A stretch of 10,882 bases of DNA from Oscillospiraceae bacterium (GTDB lineage Bacteria > Bacillota > Clostridia > Oscillospirales > Oscillospiraceae): contig JAFYCQ010000095.1 in NCBI GenBank assembly GCA_017539635.1, positions 1 to 10,882 of the forward strand, written 5' to 3'. Below are positions 1-6,867 of this stretch, piece by piece; positions within the stretch are counted from its first letter, which is position 1, and each line of letters begins with the position of its first letter. The translations under genes and the position numbers were made by a program. The notes below the pieces were generated by a model that saw only the letters and a list, made by a program, of their open reading frames with translations, ran no database searches and was not told the DNA's origin.

Positions 1-529
1 GCCCGAAGGAAGGCGTGTGGATGGCCCTCGGCCCCCACTGCAGAGGCGTCAGATCGACGACCTTATCCTGTACGACGTTTTTCTCTGCCCCGGTCTCCTC
101 CGCCAGGAGCAGAGCCCCGGTCAGGGCCTCGTCAGATATCGGCTCCTGTTTTTCCATGATATAGTTGGGCTCGGCAAAGACGACACGTTTGTCCCCTGCC
201 AGAGCATAAAGCAGCTCCTCGGTGGTCTTGTCCGGGCGGCTTATAACGGTCAAGACCGCCTCGCCGGAGGCAGACTCCTCCATAGGCACGGTCATTATAT
301 CCTCCCCGTCCAGGGATTCCCGCAGGCCCAAAACAGCCGCCAGGTCAAAGGCGTCGGCATAAGCCGGCTCCACGCCCACGATGACCTCTCCCTCGACATA
401 AGGCCCGGCGGAGAGCATGCTTTCGATGTCCGCCGCCCACCCCGACTCATAGGCCGCGTGAGCCGGCAGCATCGACAAGAGCAAGATCAGCGCCAGAAAA
501 CAGCTTGCCGTTCTTTTGAATTTTTTCAT
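1..529 (-). CDS. Secreted subtilisin-like serine protease precursor (N-terminal part, runs off the left edge)
   Basis: The minus-strand frame opens with ATG at 529-527 behind a GGAGGG ribosome binding site (534-539). It stays open for 176 codons to the window edge, so the C-terminal catalytic part is missing. Residues 1-25 form a signal peptide (MKKFKRTAS, then a hydrophobic core ending in PAHA|A), so export is expected. Residues about 46-127 look like the I9/fervidolysin-type inhibitory propeptide of subtilases: EGEVIVGV at the start and VVFAEPNYIME at the end, the usual signature just before the catalytic domain. After a linker comes LQWGPRAIHTPSF, resembling the 'QWGL..I' entry of an S8 domain. 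The Asp/His/Ser triad lies outside the window, so the protease assignment rests on the propeptide and this entry motif. The gene is divergent from the hydrolase at 614. Confidence 0.72.
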   Translation of the reverse strand, partial: MKKFKRTASCFLALILLLSMLPAHAAYESGWAADIESMLSAGPYVEGEVIVGVEPAYADAFDLAAVLGLRESLDGEDIMTVPMEESASGEAVLTVISRPDKTTEELLYALAGDKRVVFAEPNYIMEKQEPISDEALTGALLLAEETGAEKNVVQDKVVDLTPLQWGPRAIHTPSFG

Positions 530-555
530 TGTACCCTCCATAAGTAAGTATTTCC

Positions 556-593
556 TCGAAAAAACCGGGAAGCAGTGTTATAATCGTTATAAT
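556..593 (+). promoter_or_regulatory. Candidate promoter of the alpha/beta hydrolase gene, with tandem TATAAT boxes
   Basis: A TATAAT box at 579-584 has TCGAAA (556-561) upstream at 17 bp spacing, which would start transcription near 591, just ahead of the AGGAG at 601-605. A second TATAAT at 588-593 repeats the first: GTTATAAT occurs twice, 9 bp apart, and the second copy has no good -35. On the other strand I found no convincing promoter for the protease gene, so its control is unclear. Confidence 0.5.
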
Positions 594-613
594 AAACCAA
601 AGGAGTGTCGTTG

Positions 614-1417
614 ATGCAGGCTCAAAGCCGCTTACCGGATCTTTGCCGGGAATTTTACATAAACGACGGCGGAATAAAGCTCCACCTTAAGCTGGATATG
701 CCCGCCGGACTTAATAAGTGCCCTCTGGCCATCGTGCTCCACGGCATCACCGGGCATATGGAGGAGCGGCATATAGCGGCCGTTTCCCGGGGCCTCAACG
801 ATTCCGGCGTCGCCTCACTCCGTGCGGAGCTTTACGGCCACGGCCAAAGCGGGGGCGATTTTTCAGAGCACGACGTTCTTAAATGGCTGAATAACGTAAT
901 GGCCGTCACCGATTACGCAAAGTCTCTCGATTTCGTGACGGAGCTTTATATCTGCGGCCATTCCCAGGGCGGGCTGACAGCCATTCTGGCAGCCGGGAAG
1001 AGGCCTGACGACTACGGGGCCGTAATAGCCCTGTCCCCCGCCCTGTGCATAACGGACGGGGCCAGAAGAGGAAAGCTCCTGCGCACCTCCTTCGACCCGG
1101 GAAACATCCCGGACACGCTGGAATTAGCGGGCCGGAGAATAAGCGGCGATTACGTCCGCGCTGCAAGACGGCTTGACCAGGACACGGCGATAAGGAGCTT
1201 CAAGGGCCCCGTCCTCATCGTCCACGGCAGCGCCGACAGGACCGTCCCCCTGGAATATTCCAGGGCGGCCGCCGGAAAATTCAGCGACGCAGAGCTTAAA
1301 ATTATCGAAGGCGACACCCACTGCTACGACAATCACTTAAACGAGGTGGTCGCAGCGGTAAAGGCGTTTATCACATCTGTATGCATACCTCCCAGCCGGT
1401 CTCGGTCTTCCGGCTGA
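614..1417 (+). CDS. Alpha/beta hydrolase, Est1E / feruloyl (cinnamoyl) esterase-like
   Basis: A 267-residue protein without a signal peptide, so probably cytoplasmic. The nucleophile elbow is GHSQGG with Ser117. The oxyanion region is LHGITGH (42-48). The acid is probably Asp208 in GSADRTVP and the base His236 in EGDTHCYDNH. The segment NIPDTL...GDYVRAARRLD, followed by a core strand VLIVHGSAD, matches from memory the lid and acid region of Butyrivibrio Est1E and related feruloyl/cinnamoyl esterases, which release hydroxycinnamates from plant cell-wall esters. The true substrate here is inferred. I chose ATG 614 because AGGAG at 601-605 lies 8 nt upstream. TTG 611 and GTG 605 are in frame but too close to or inside that site. 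The last 15 residues are encoded inside the 3' end of the convergent transporter ATPase gene; this Ser/Pro/Arg-rich tail looks like read-through beyond the normal family end. Confidence 0.82.
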   Translation: MQAQSRLPDLCREFYINDGGIKLHLKLDMPAGLNKCPLAIVLHGITGHMEERHIAAVSRGLNDSGVASLRAELYGHGQSGGDFSEHDVLKWLNNVMAVTDYAKSLDFVTELYICGHSQGGLTAILAAGKRPDDYGAVIALSPALCITDGARRGKLLRTSFDPGNIPDTLELAGRRISGDYVRAARRLDQDTAIRSFKGPVLIVHGSADRTVPLEYSRAAAGKFSDAELKIIEGDTHCYDNHLNEVVAAVKAFITSVCIPPSRSRSSG

Positions 1418-2462
1418 AAACATAATCGGCGTAATTGTTCAGAAGCCGCAGGTTGAGTTCGTCCAAAAACGGCTCGCCGAGGGGATCGGAATCTATGCCT
1501 CTGAAGCTTATGAGCATGGTGTGCCGGGTGCTGGTCTCGCTGCACAGCAGTCTTACGCTGCAGGAGGAAACCTCGGCCTCCCCGCCGCGGAAAACGGGAT
1601 ACAGAAGCTCGTCGCATACGGCGAGGATCAGCTTTTCCTGCCGTGTCTCCGACTCGTAGTTGTTCAGGAAGGCCCGCAGGGCGCTGGCGAGGGCGTAAAG
1701 GTCGAGGCTTTCGGACTTTATCTCCGTCTCGAACATTCTGGAGCGGAACAGGAACCTCTGGGTCAGGGGCCTTCTGGGGTGATCGAAGACCTGCTCCGGC
1801 GTCCCCTCCTCGTATATCCTGTTCTCCGCCATGAAAATGATCCTGGAGGCCACCCGCCGGGCAAAGCGCATCTCATGGGTCACTATAACGCAGGTCAGCC
1901 CCTCGGAGACGAGATGCTTTATAACGGATTCCACCTCGTCCACCATCGTGGGGTCCAGGGAGCTGGTGGGCTCGTCAAAAAGTATGACGCTGGGGTGCAT
2001 GGCCAGGGTGCGGGCTATCGCCACACGCTGCCGCTGCCCGCCCGAGAGAGATTCGGGCATGGCCTTTTCACGGCCGGACATACCCACCTTTTCCAGAAGC
2101 TGCCGGGCCTCCGCCACGGCGGCTTCCTTTTCCATACCCGCCACCTTTATGGGGGCGAGTATTATATTATCCAGTACGTTCAGATGGGAAAACAGATTGA
2201 AATGCTGATAGACCATGCCCATTTTCCGCCTTATGGCGTCAATGTCGGCGTTTTTGTCCAGGATGTTTTCCCCGTCTATGTATATTTCCCCCTCATCGGG
2301 GATAACGAGACGGTTCATGCACCTCAGAAGCGTGCTTTTGCCGCCCCCCGAGCCGCCGATGATGACCACCGCCTCGCCCTTTTCGATCTCCAGATTGACG
2401 TTGGTGAGCACCGGCGCATCTTCAAAGCGCTTTGTCAGATTGCGTATCTTTATAACGCTCAT
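1371..2462 (-). CDS. Polar amino-acid ABC importer ATPase with an extra C-terminal pseudo-HATPase-like domain
   Basis: A 363-residue protein. Residues 1-240 are a complete GlnQ/HisP-type ABC ATPase: Walker A GGSGGGKST (36-44), Q-loop Gln86, signature LSGGQ (139-143), Walker B VILFDEP (159-165), D-loop SSLD (167-170) and switch His196. It would energise uptake through the permease encoded just upstream, with which it shares an ATGA overlap. Usual family length is about 240-255 residues, so residues 243-363 are additional. This part resembles an RsbW/SpoIIAB-like HATPase_c_2 fold: LASALRAFLNN, AVCDELL (acidic E-box kept, N-box Asn replaced by Pro), LISFRG..SDPL, and a closing NNYADYVFSR...GWEV strand. 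It lacks the glycine-rich ATP lid, so I infer a binding rather than a kinase role. It is not the NIL/ACT domain of MetN. The ABC assignment is firm; the C-terminal fold is my reading by alignment to the neighbour at 4554-6794. The substrate is unknown. Confidence 0.93.
   Translation of the reverse strand: MSVIKIRNLTKRFEDAPVLTNVNLEIEKGEAVVIIGGSGGGKSTLLRCMNRLVIPDEGEIYIDGENILDKNADIDAIRRKMGMVYQHFNLFSHLNVLDNIILAPIKVAGMEKEAAVAEARQLLEKVGMSGREKAMPESLSGGQRQRVAIARTLAMHPSVILFDEPTSSLDPTMVDEVESVIKHLVSEGLTCVIVTHEMRFARRVASRIIFMAENRIYEEGTPEQVFDHPRRPLTQRFLFRSRMFETEIKSESLDLYALASALRAFLNNYESETRQEKLILAVCDELLYPVFRGGEAEVSSCSVRLLCSETSTRHTMLISFRGIDSDPLGEPFLDELNLRLLNNYADYVFSRKTETGWEVCIQM
1393..1416. other. Inverted repeat at the convergent gene ends
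   Basis: CAGCCGG (1393-1399) and CCGGCTG (1410-1416) form a 7-bp stem with a 10-nt loop. It overlaps the stop codon of the hydrolase gene and lies inside the last codons of the ATPase gene. Neither strand has a T-run after it, so it is at best a weak or Rho-assisted terminator. I see no other terminator between these convergent genes. Confidence 0.3.
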
Positions 2463-3139
2463 GCCGTCTCACCTCCCCTGTGGAAGCGCTTCACTATCAG
2501 GCTGAATATCTGTTTCATAATGGCTCCGATTATGAAATACATTACCGTGACCGTAACAAGCCCCACCACGGCGTCAAGAGTGCGGCTGGAGACGACCGAG
2601 GCCGCCCGGGTCATATCCACAACGGCCAGATAGCCCACAACGGAGGTCTCCTGCATGGTGGAAACGAACTGGCTCTGATACATGGGCAGAGCGGCGGAGA
2701 CCGTCTGGGGCAGGACTATGTAGCGAAACGCCTGCCAGCGGGTCATTCCCAGAGTCCTGGTAGCCTCTATCTCCCCTGGGGAGACGGTGTTGACGCCCGA
2801 CTCGAATATGTCCGAGAGAAACGCGCCGGCTTTAAGCGTAAGGCCCGCGATGACGCACCAGAAAACAGGCATGGCGCTCTTGCCGAACACCACATAGACG
2901 AATATCATCAGCAGCACCATGGTGGGCAGCTCCATCAAAAACGACCGGAACCTTCTAAAAAACTTGCTCACAGCCGTATTCTCGGAAAGAATGGCCCAGC
3001 AGAGCAGTATTCCCACTGCGGTGCCGAGGATAAAGCTTATAAAGGTGAGCAGGAGCGTGTTGCCCAGACCGTCAAGAAAGATCTTGTACCTGTCCTCCTG
3101 AATAAAGGTCATATACAGGAGGGATTTCAATTCACCCAT
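2459..3139 (-). CDS. Polar amino-acid ABC importer permease (HisM/GlnP type)
   Basis: A 226-residue integral membrane protein with about five hydrophobic segments (around 25-50, 68-86, 92-112, 150-178 and 190-213), typical of the HAAT permeases. The cytoplasmic coupling loop GEIEATRTLGMTRWQ (122-136) leading into IVLPQ carries the conserved EAA...G...I.LP pattern that docks on the ABC ATPase. The short TFISFILGT segment in the first helix region is also usual for this family. The start ATG at 3139 has AAGGAG about 10 nt upstream. The binding-protein gene ends 18 nt before it, and the ATPase gene begins within its stop codon (ATGA), so the three genes form one operon in the order binding protein, permease, ATPase. 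Only one permease gene is present, implying a homodimeric channel. The transported compound cannot be read from the sequence. Confidence 0.92.
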   Translation of the reverse strand: MGELKSLLYMTFIQEDRYKIFLDGLGNTLLLTFISFILGTAVGILLCWAILSENTAVSKFFRRFRSFLMELPTMVLLMIFVYVVFGKSAMPVFWCVIAGLTLKAGAFLSDIFESGVNTVSPGEIEATRTLGMTRWQAFRYIVLPQTVSAALPMYQSQFVSTMQETSVVGYLAVVDMTRAASVVSSRTLDAVVGLVTVTVMYFIIGAIMKQIFSLIVKRFHRGGETA

Positions 3140-3157
3140 ATTTCCAGCACTCCTTTA

Positions 3158-4018
3158 TCACGTTTCGGCCGTGCGCAGATTTACCGTCTCCCGGTTTTTC
3201 TGGACAAAATTCAGGGGAACGATATCCAGCGCTTCGCTGGTCAGCAGCCCGGAGGCAATGGCCTCTTCCTCGTTCAAGTCGGTCAGATAGCCCGCCGCTG
3301 CGTCGTATAGCCCGGACTGAAGGCCGTAAACCATGTTTTCATAGGTAGAGACGTAAAAAACAAGCTGATAATTCCGGGAATTGGCGAACAATTCCAGCGC
3401 TTCAACGTCAAAGCCTGTGGGGATAGCTGCGCCGCCCTCCATAAACGTGCGGGGAAAGCCCTCTCCCTCTATGGCCACGTTAAGTATATCTCCCGTGCCG
3501 GTGAGCTCGATCTCCGGAGGGATGTACGTTTCGCCGTCAAAGCTTCGGAGCCTCTCCATGTGGTCCGTGAACGCTTCCGTCTGCTTGTACTCCTCAAGAA
3601 AGGCGTTGAAATCGTCCCGCAGCGCCTCCTCGCCCCCGCCGAAATACAGGGTGTAGCCGGTGTATCCGAAGGGCTCCTCCACCAGCTCCAGGCCCTCGGC
3701 GCCCGCCACTACGCCTTTTGCTCCCAGCTCGTCAAAGGCCATTAAGTCCACCACACCGCTCTTTATAGCCATGAGCATGTCGGAGACGGCGTCATAGCGC
3801 AGTATCTCCATATCCTCCCGTCCCGTGAGGTAGTAGTCCGCCTCCCAGGACAGCAGCACGGCGACCCGCCTGCCTTCCAGATCGTTCACGTCCGTAACGG
3901 GCGTGTACCTCCAGCCGGAGGTCCCGCAGCCGGCGAGACACAGCAGCGCGCACGCGGCCAGCGCCGATGCAACAGTTCTTTTCAGTATTCTTATTGCTTT
4001 TCTGTTTTTTAAGCCCAT
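3158..4018 (-). CDS. Lipoprotein solute-binding protein of the importer, with permuted lobe order
   Basis: A 286-residue protein. I chose ATG 4018 because GGGAG (4027-4031) lies 8 nt upstream. The upstream in-frame ATGs at 4048 and 4024 lack a well-placed site. Residues 1-30 are a signal peptide ending in LAGC, so Cys31 would be lipidated and the protein anchored outside the membrane. Residues about 46-160 read like lobe 2 of a family-3 binding protein (DLEGRRVAVLLS, then YDAVSDMLMAIKSGVVDLMAFDE, then an ALRDDFNAFLEEYK helix). Residues 178-275 read like lobe 1 (ILNVAIEG..PRTFME, PTGFDVEALELFA, MVYGLQSGLYDAAAGYLT). Standard proteins run lobe 1 then lobe 2. Both parts are recognisable, so it looks permuted rather than broken. 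It heads the importer operon and should deliver an amino acid or similar small polar solute to the permease. Confidence 0.83.
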   Translation of the reverse strand: MGLKNRKAIRILKRTVASALAACALLCLAGCGTSGWRYTPVTDVNDLEGRRVAVLLSWEADYYLTGREDMEILRYDAVSDMLMAIKSGVVDLMAFDELGAKGVVAGAEGLELVEEPFGYTGYTLYFGGGEEALRDDFNAFLEEYKQTEAFTDHMERLRSFDGETYIPPEIELTGTGDILNVAIEGEGFPRTFMEGGAAIPTGFDVEALELFANSRNYQLVFYVSTYENMVYGLQSGLYDAAAGYLTDLNEEEAIASGLLTSEALDIVPLNFVQKNRETVNLRTAET

Positions 4019-4065
4019 AGTCATTTCTCCCGGGGCAGATTTGCGCATACTAATGTTAATTTTAT

Positions 4066-4094
4066 ATTATAACAACAAACCTTCACGAAATCAA
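4066..4094 (-). promoter_or_regulatory. Sigma-A type promoter of the importer operon
   Basis: On the minus strand the -35 is TTGATT (4094-4089) and the -10 is TATAAT (4071-4066), with exactly 17 bp between them. Transcription would begin near 4059, giving a leader of about 40 nt before the ATG at 4018. It is back to back with the promoter at 4151-4179. Confidence 0.75.
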
Positions 4095-4102
4095 TATTTT
4101 GA

Positions 4103-4141
4103 ACCGTTAAAAAAAGTATCGCGACAGATGTTTTCAACGGT
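4103..4141. promoter_or_regulatory. Inverted repeat between divergent promoters, candidate operator
   Basis: ACCGTT (4103-4108) and AACGGT (4136-4141) form an interrupted inverted repeat. Near its centre is the palindrome TCGCGA (4119-4124), sharing almost the same axis. It sits between the importer and STAS promoters, so a bound regulator could act on both. No regulator gene is visible nearby and 6-bp arms can occur by chance. Confidence 0.25.
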
Positions 4142-4150
4142 ATAAACCGC

Positions 4151-4179
4151 TTGAAAAAAATAAAAAAATCATTTATTAT
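4151..4179 (+). promoter_or_regulatory. Sigma-A type promoter of the STAS-phosphatase operon
   Basis: TTGAAA (4151-4156) and TATTAT (4174-4179) are separated by 17 bp in a very A/T-rich stretch. Transcription would start near 4186 with a leader of about 49 nt. That leader contains a small 5-bp hairpin (CTTGT/ACAAG, 4205-4219) ahead of the AAAGGAA site at 4222-4228. Confidence 0.72.
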
Positions 4180-4234
4180 TAGTGAGTAATTGATAAAAAA
4201 CCGGCTTGTGAAAAACAAGAGAAAGGAAACAGCT

Positions 4235-4531
4235 ATGAATATAATCAAAAGCGGGGAGGGCAGCGCCCTCAACATCGCCCTGGAGGGGCGGCTGGACACC
4301 ACCACGGCTCCTCAGCTCGACGGGGAGATCAAGGCCTCGGTGGATGGGCTCACCGAACTCACCTTTGACCTTGCGGGGCTGGATTACATCTCCTCTGCAG
4401 GTCTCCGCGTGCTTTTGTCTGCCCAGAAGGCAATGAACCGCCAGGGACAGATGGTCATCCGGAACGTGAAGCCGGAGATAATGGAGATATTTGAGGTCAC
4501 GGGCTTCGTAGATATCCTCACAATAGAATGA
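4235..4531 (+). CDS. STAS-domain anti-sigma factor antagonist (first copy)
   Basis: A 98-residue single-domain protein of the SpoIIAA/RsbV type. The diagnostic segment is LDYISSAGLRVLL. Ser54, two residues before the Gly, corresponds to the serine that is phosphorylated by the partner kinase and dephosphorylated by a PP2C phosphatase. The position before it, usually Asp in SpoIIAA/RsbV, is Ser here. Unphosphorylated STAS proteins normally bind the kinase and release its target. ATG 4235 is preferred over upstream starts because AAAGGAA lies just before it and the second copy at 7164 begins at the same residue (MNI.K). The next gene follows 22 nt downstream, so the two are co-transcribed and this protein is the probable substrate of that phosphatase/kinase. 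It is 69/98 identical to the copy at 6868-7164. Confidence 0.9.
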   Translation: MNIIKSGEGSALNIALEGRLDTTTAPQLDGEIKASVDGLTELTFDLAGLDYISSAGLRVLLSAQKAMNRQGQMVIRNVKPEIMEIFEVTGFVDILTIE

Positions 4532-4553
4532 CTACGCCGGGATCGGAGCTGCC

Positions 4554-6794
4554 ATGAATAAGAAAACAATATCCAGCACCTTTCTGCATTGGCTGCTGCT
4601 GATAGTCGCCGTAGCCTTTGCCGTGTCCATGGCCTTCTCCTGGCTGATGCAGACCCGTACCTCCCAGCGCAGCGCAGTCAATCTCCTGCGGCTCAACATT
4701 CAGGACGTGCAGAAGGACGTCATGGACGCCTCGGACGCAAACCTGCTCAAAATCACCAGGAACGTGGCAGTCCAGTTAAACGCCAACCCCGGGGTCAACG
4801 AAGCCGTCATGGAGGCGCTTTTGGAGCTGTACGACATCGCCGAGATAAACATAATCGACGAGACGGGCATAATAACGGCGTCCACCTGCGAGGATTATCT
4901 GGGCTACGACATGCGCAGCGGAAAGCAGTCTGCCGAGTTTATGATACTGCTGACCGGTTCACAGCAGGAGCTGGTGCAGAACTATCAGCCCATATCCTAC
5001 GATTCCAGCACCATGCGGAAGTATGCCGCCGTGTGCCTAAACCGGGGCGGCTTTGTGCAGGTGGCCTACGACGCCGAGTCCTTTCACAAGGACATCTCCC
5101 TGCAGGTCATCGGCGCGACAAGGAACCGCCACGTGGGCGAGGGGGGCGGCATCATCATAGCCGACGAGGACTGGATCATCGTAAGCGACCGCAACAAGAA
5201 CGAGGGGAAGAACCTTTCCATCACCGGAATAATGATAGACAGGGACACCATGCCCGAGGGAAAGGTGTTCCAGACGTTAGTATATGGCGAGCCCTGCTCC
5301 TGCATGTACGTGCTAACCGAGGGCTATTACATCATCGCCACCATGCCGAGAAACGAAATAGTCCTTCAAAGAGACCATTCGGTGCGCATCACCGCCATTC
5401 TTGAGGTGGTGATATTCCTCGCTCTCTTCGCCGAAATATTCTGGCTCGTGCGGAAGCTGGTGGTAAACAGCATAAACAAGGTCAACTCCTCCCTTTCAAA
5501 GATAACGGGAGGCGATCTGGAGGAGACCGTGGACGTGCGCTCCAACGTGGAGTTTTCCTCTCTTTCGGACGACATAAACGCCACCGTCAGCACCCTGAAG
5601 CAGTACATTGCGGCGGCTTCCGCCAAGATAGACCAGGAGTTGGCCTTCGCCAAGAACATACAGCAGTCCGCCCTGCCCTCCGTTTTTCCGCCCTATCCCG
5701 ACAGGACGGATTTCAACCACTTCGCCTCCATGGACACCGCCAAGGAGGTGGGCGGAGATTTCTACGACTTCTACCTTCTGGATGAAAAGAGACTGGCTTT
5801 CCTTGTTGCCGACGTCTCCGGCAAGGGCATCCCCGCCGCCATGTTCATGATGACGGGCAAAACCGTCCTCCGGGACTACGCCGAGCGGGGCGACGGCATC
5901 GCCGACATCTTCACGAACTCCAACAACAAGCTCTGCGACGGCAACGACGCCGAAATGTTCATCACCGCCTGGATGGGCTTTCTGGAAACGGACACCGGCC
6001 TTGTGCGCTTTGTGAACGCAGGACACAATCCGCCTGTCCTAATAAGGAACGGGCAGGCCTCCTTTATAACCCAGAAGGCAAACCTCACCCTGGCCGCCAT
6101 GGAGAACGTCCGCTACAGGGAGCAGATCCTTAATCTGGAGCCCGAGGACCTGCTGTTCCTTTACACCGACGGCGTCACCGAGGCCACCAACTCCTCGGAG
6201 GAGCTTTACGGCAACGACCGGCTGCTGCAGGTCCTGTCCGCAGACTTCTCCGGAGAAAACGCATGCGAGCGGGTCTGCCGGCAGGTAAAGCGCAGCCTTG
6301 ACGATTTTGTCGGTGACGCGCCCCAGTTCGACGACATCACCATGCTCTGTCTCTATTATTCCGGCAAAAAGGCTGACAACCGCAACGCCGCAGAGCTCAC
6401 GGTGGAGGCCAGCGTGGACAATCTCGCCTCCGTGCTCGCCTTTGTGGACGAGCAGCTTGAAAAGGCGGAATGCTCTCCCAAGTCCCAGATGCAGATAGAC
6501 GTGGCCGTGGAGGAGCTGTTCGTAAACATAGCCAGCTACGCCTACGCCCCCTCCAAGGGCGACGCGGTCATCTCCGTTTACTTTGAGAACGAGCCGAAGC
6601 AGGCCGTCATCGAGTTCCGTGACAAGGGCTTCCCCTTTGACCCCTTAAAGAAGGACGACCCGGACGTGACCCTTTCCGCTGAGGACAGGGCCATCGGCGG
6701 TCTCGGCATTTTCATGGTCAAGAAGAGCATGGACGACATTTTCTACCGCCGCGAGGACGGACAGAACATCCTGACGATCAAAAAGCAGATCTGA
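4554..6794 (+). CDS. Membrane sensor with PP2C/SpoIIE phosphatase and C-terminal RsbW-like kinase domain
   Basis: A 746-residue protein. TM1 is at 11-31. Residues about 33-278 form an extracytoplasmic sensor region of Cache-like appearance (NIIDETGIITAS, GGIIIADEDWIIVSD). TM2 is at 279-300, followed by a HAMP linker about 300-355 and a short helical stretch. The SpoIIE/RsbU PP2C domain spans about 362-603, with the expected metal-binding acids: Asp402 in EVGGDFYDFY, Asp420 in VADVSGKG, Asp539 in YTDGVTEA and Asp594 in FDDITML. A HATPase_c_2 kinase domain spans about 612-746: VEELFVNIA with Glu654 and N-box Asn658, FRDKGFPFDPL, and the lid GGLGIFMV. It thus carries both opposing activities toward the STAS serine, driven by an external ligand that is unknown. 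GGAG lies 6-7 nt before ATG 4554. A terminator follows at 6811. Confidence 0.93.
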   Translation: MNKKTISSTFLHWLLLIVAVAFAVSMAFSWLMQTRTSQRSAVNLLRLNIQDVQKDVMDASDANLLKITRNVAVQLNANPGVNEAVMEALLELYDIAEINIIDETGIITASTCEDYLGYDMRSGKQSAEFMILLTGSQQELVQNYQPISYDSSTMRKYAAVCLNRGGFVQVAYDAESFHKDISLQVIGATRNRHVGEGGGIIIADEDWIIVSDRNKNEGKNLSITGIMIDRDTMPEGKVFQTLVYGEPCSCMYVLTEGYYIIATMPRNEIVLQRDHSVRITAILEVVIFLALFAEIFWLVRKLVVNSINKVNSSLSKITGGDLEETVDVRSNVEFSSLSDDINATVSTLKQYIAAASAKIDQELAFAKNIQQSALPSVFPPYPDRTDFNHFASMDTAKEVGGDFYDFYLLDEKRLAFLVADVSGKGIPAAMFMMTGKTVLRDYAERGDGIADIFTNSNNKLCDGNDAEMFITAWMGFLETDTGLVRFVNAGHNPPVLIRNGQASFITQKANLTLAAMENVRYREQILNLEPEDLLFLYTDGVTEATNSSEELYGNDRLLQVLSADFSGENACERVCRQVKRSLDDFVGDAPQFDDITMLCLYYSGKKADNRNAAELTVEASVDNLASVLAFVDEQLEKAECSPKSQMQIDVAVEELFVNIASYAYAPSKGDAVISVYFENEPKQAVIEFRDKGFPFDPLKKDDPDVTLSAEDRAIGGLGIFMVKKSMDDIFYRREDGQNILTIKKQI

Positions 6795-6810
6795 GGAAAA
6801 ATGACATACA

Positions 6811-6842
6811 TAAAGGCCTTTCCCCGGCGGGAAAGGCCTTTA
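6811..6842. terminator. Bidirectional intrinsic terminator
   Basis: A perfect 14-bp stem (6811-6824 with 6829-6842) closes a CGGC loop. Its outer part is A/T-rich and the inner part G/C-rich. On the plus strand the 3' arm ends in CCTTTATAATTACCG, followed by TTTTTTATC. On the minus strand the equivalent tail is TTTATGTATGTCATTTTTCC. It lies between two convergent genes and should end both. Confidence 0.88.
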
Positions 6843-6867
6843 TAATTACCGTTTTTTATCCTCTGCC

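Noticed and set aside
17..547. A 176-codon plus-strand frame over the protease gene
   Set aside because: The minus strand here encodes a signal peptide and subtilase propeptide behind a good ribosome binding site. The plus frame is its mirror.
1379..1388. The 10-bp palindrome GTATGCATAC
   Set aside because: It lies inside the coding overlap and has no partner sites, so it is probably a chance palindrome.
1521..2633. A 370-codon open frame on the plus strand opposite the importer ATPase
   Set aside because: It is a shadow of the ATPase gene, which has every ABC motif. The frame has no ribosome binding site and no recognisable family.
2480..3310. A long plus-strand frame opposite the permease and binding-protein genes
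   Set aside because: It crosses two real genes and their junction, and its translation is His/Gly/Gln-rich low-complexity sequence typical of antisense frames.
4186..4234. A possible riboswitch in the leader of the first STAS gene
   Set aside because: The leader is about 49 nt, A-rich and holds only one 5-bp hairpin, too short and simple for a ligand-binding RNA.
4589..5404. A 271-codon plus-strand frame inside the phosphatase gene
   Set aside because: It is a +1/+2 shadow with Arg/His-rich composition and no start signal. The main frame is continuous and well conserved.
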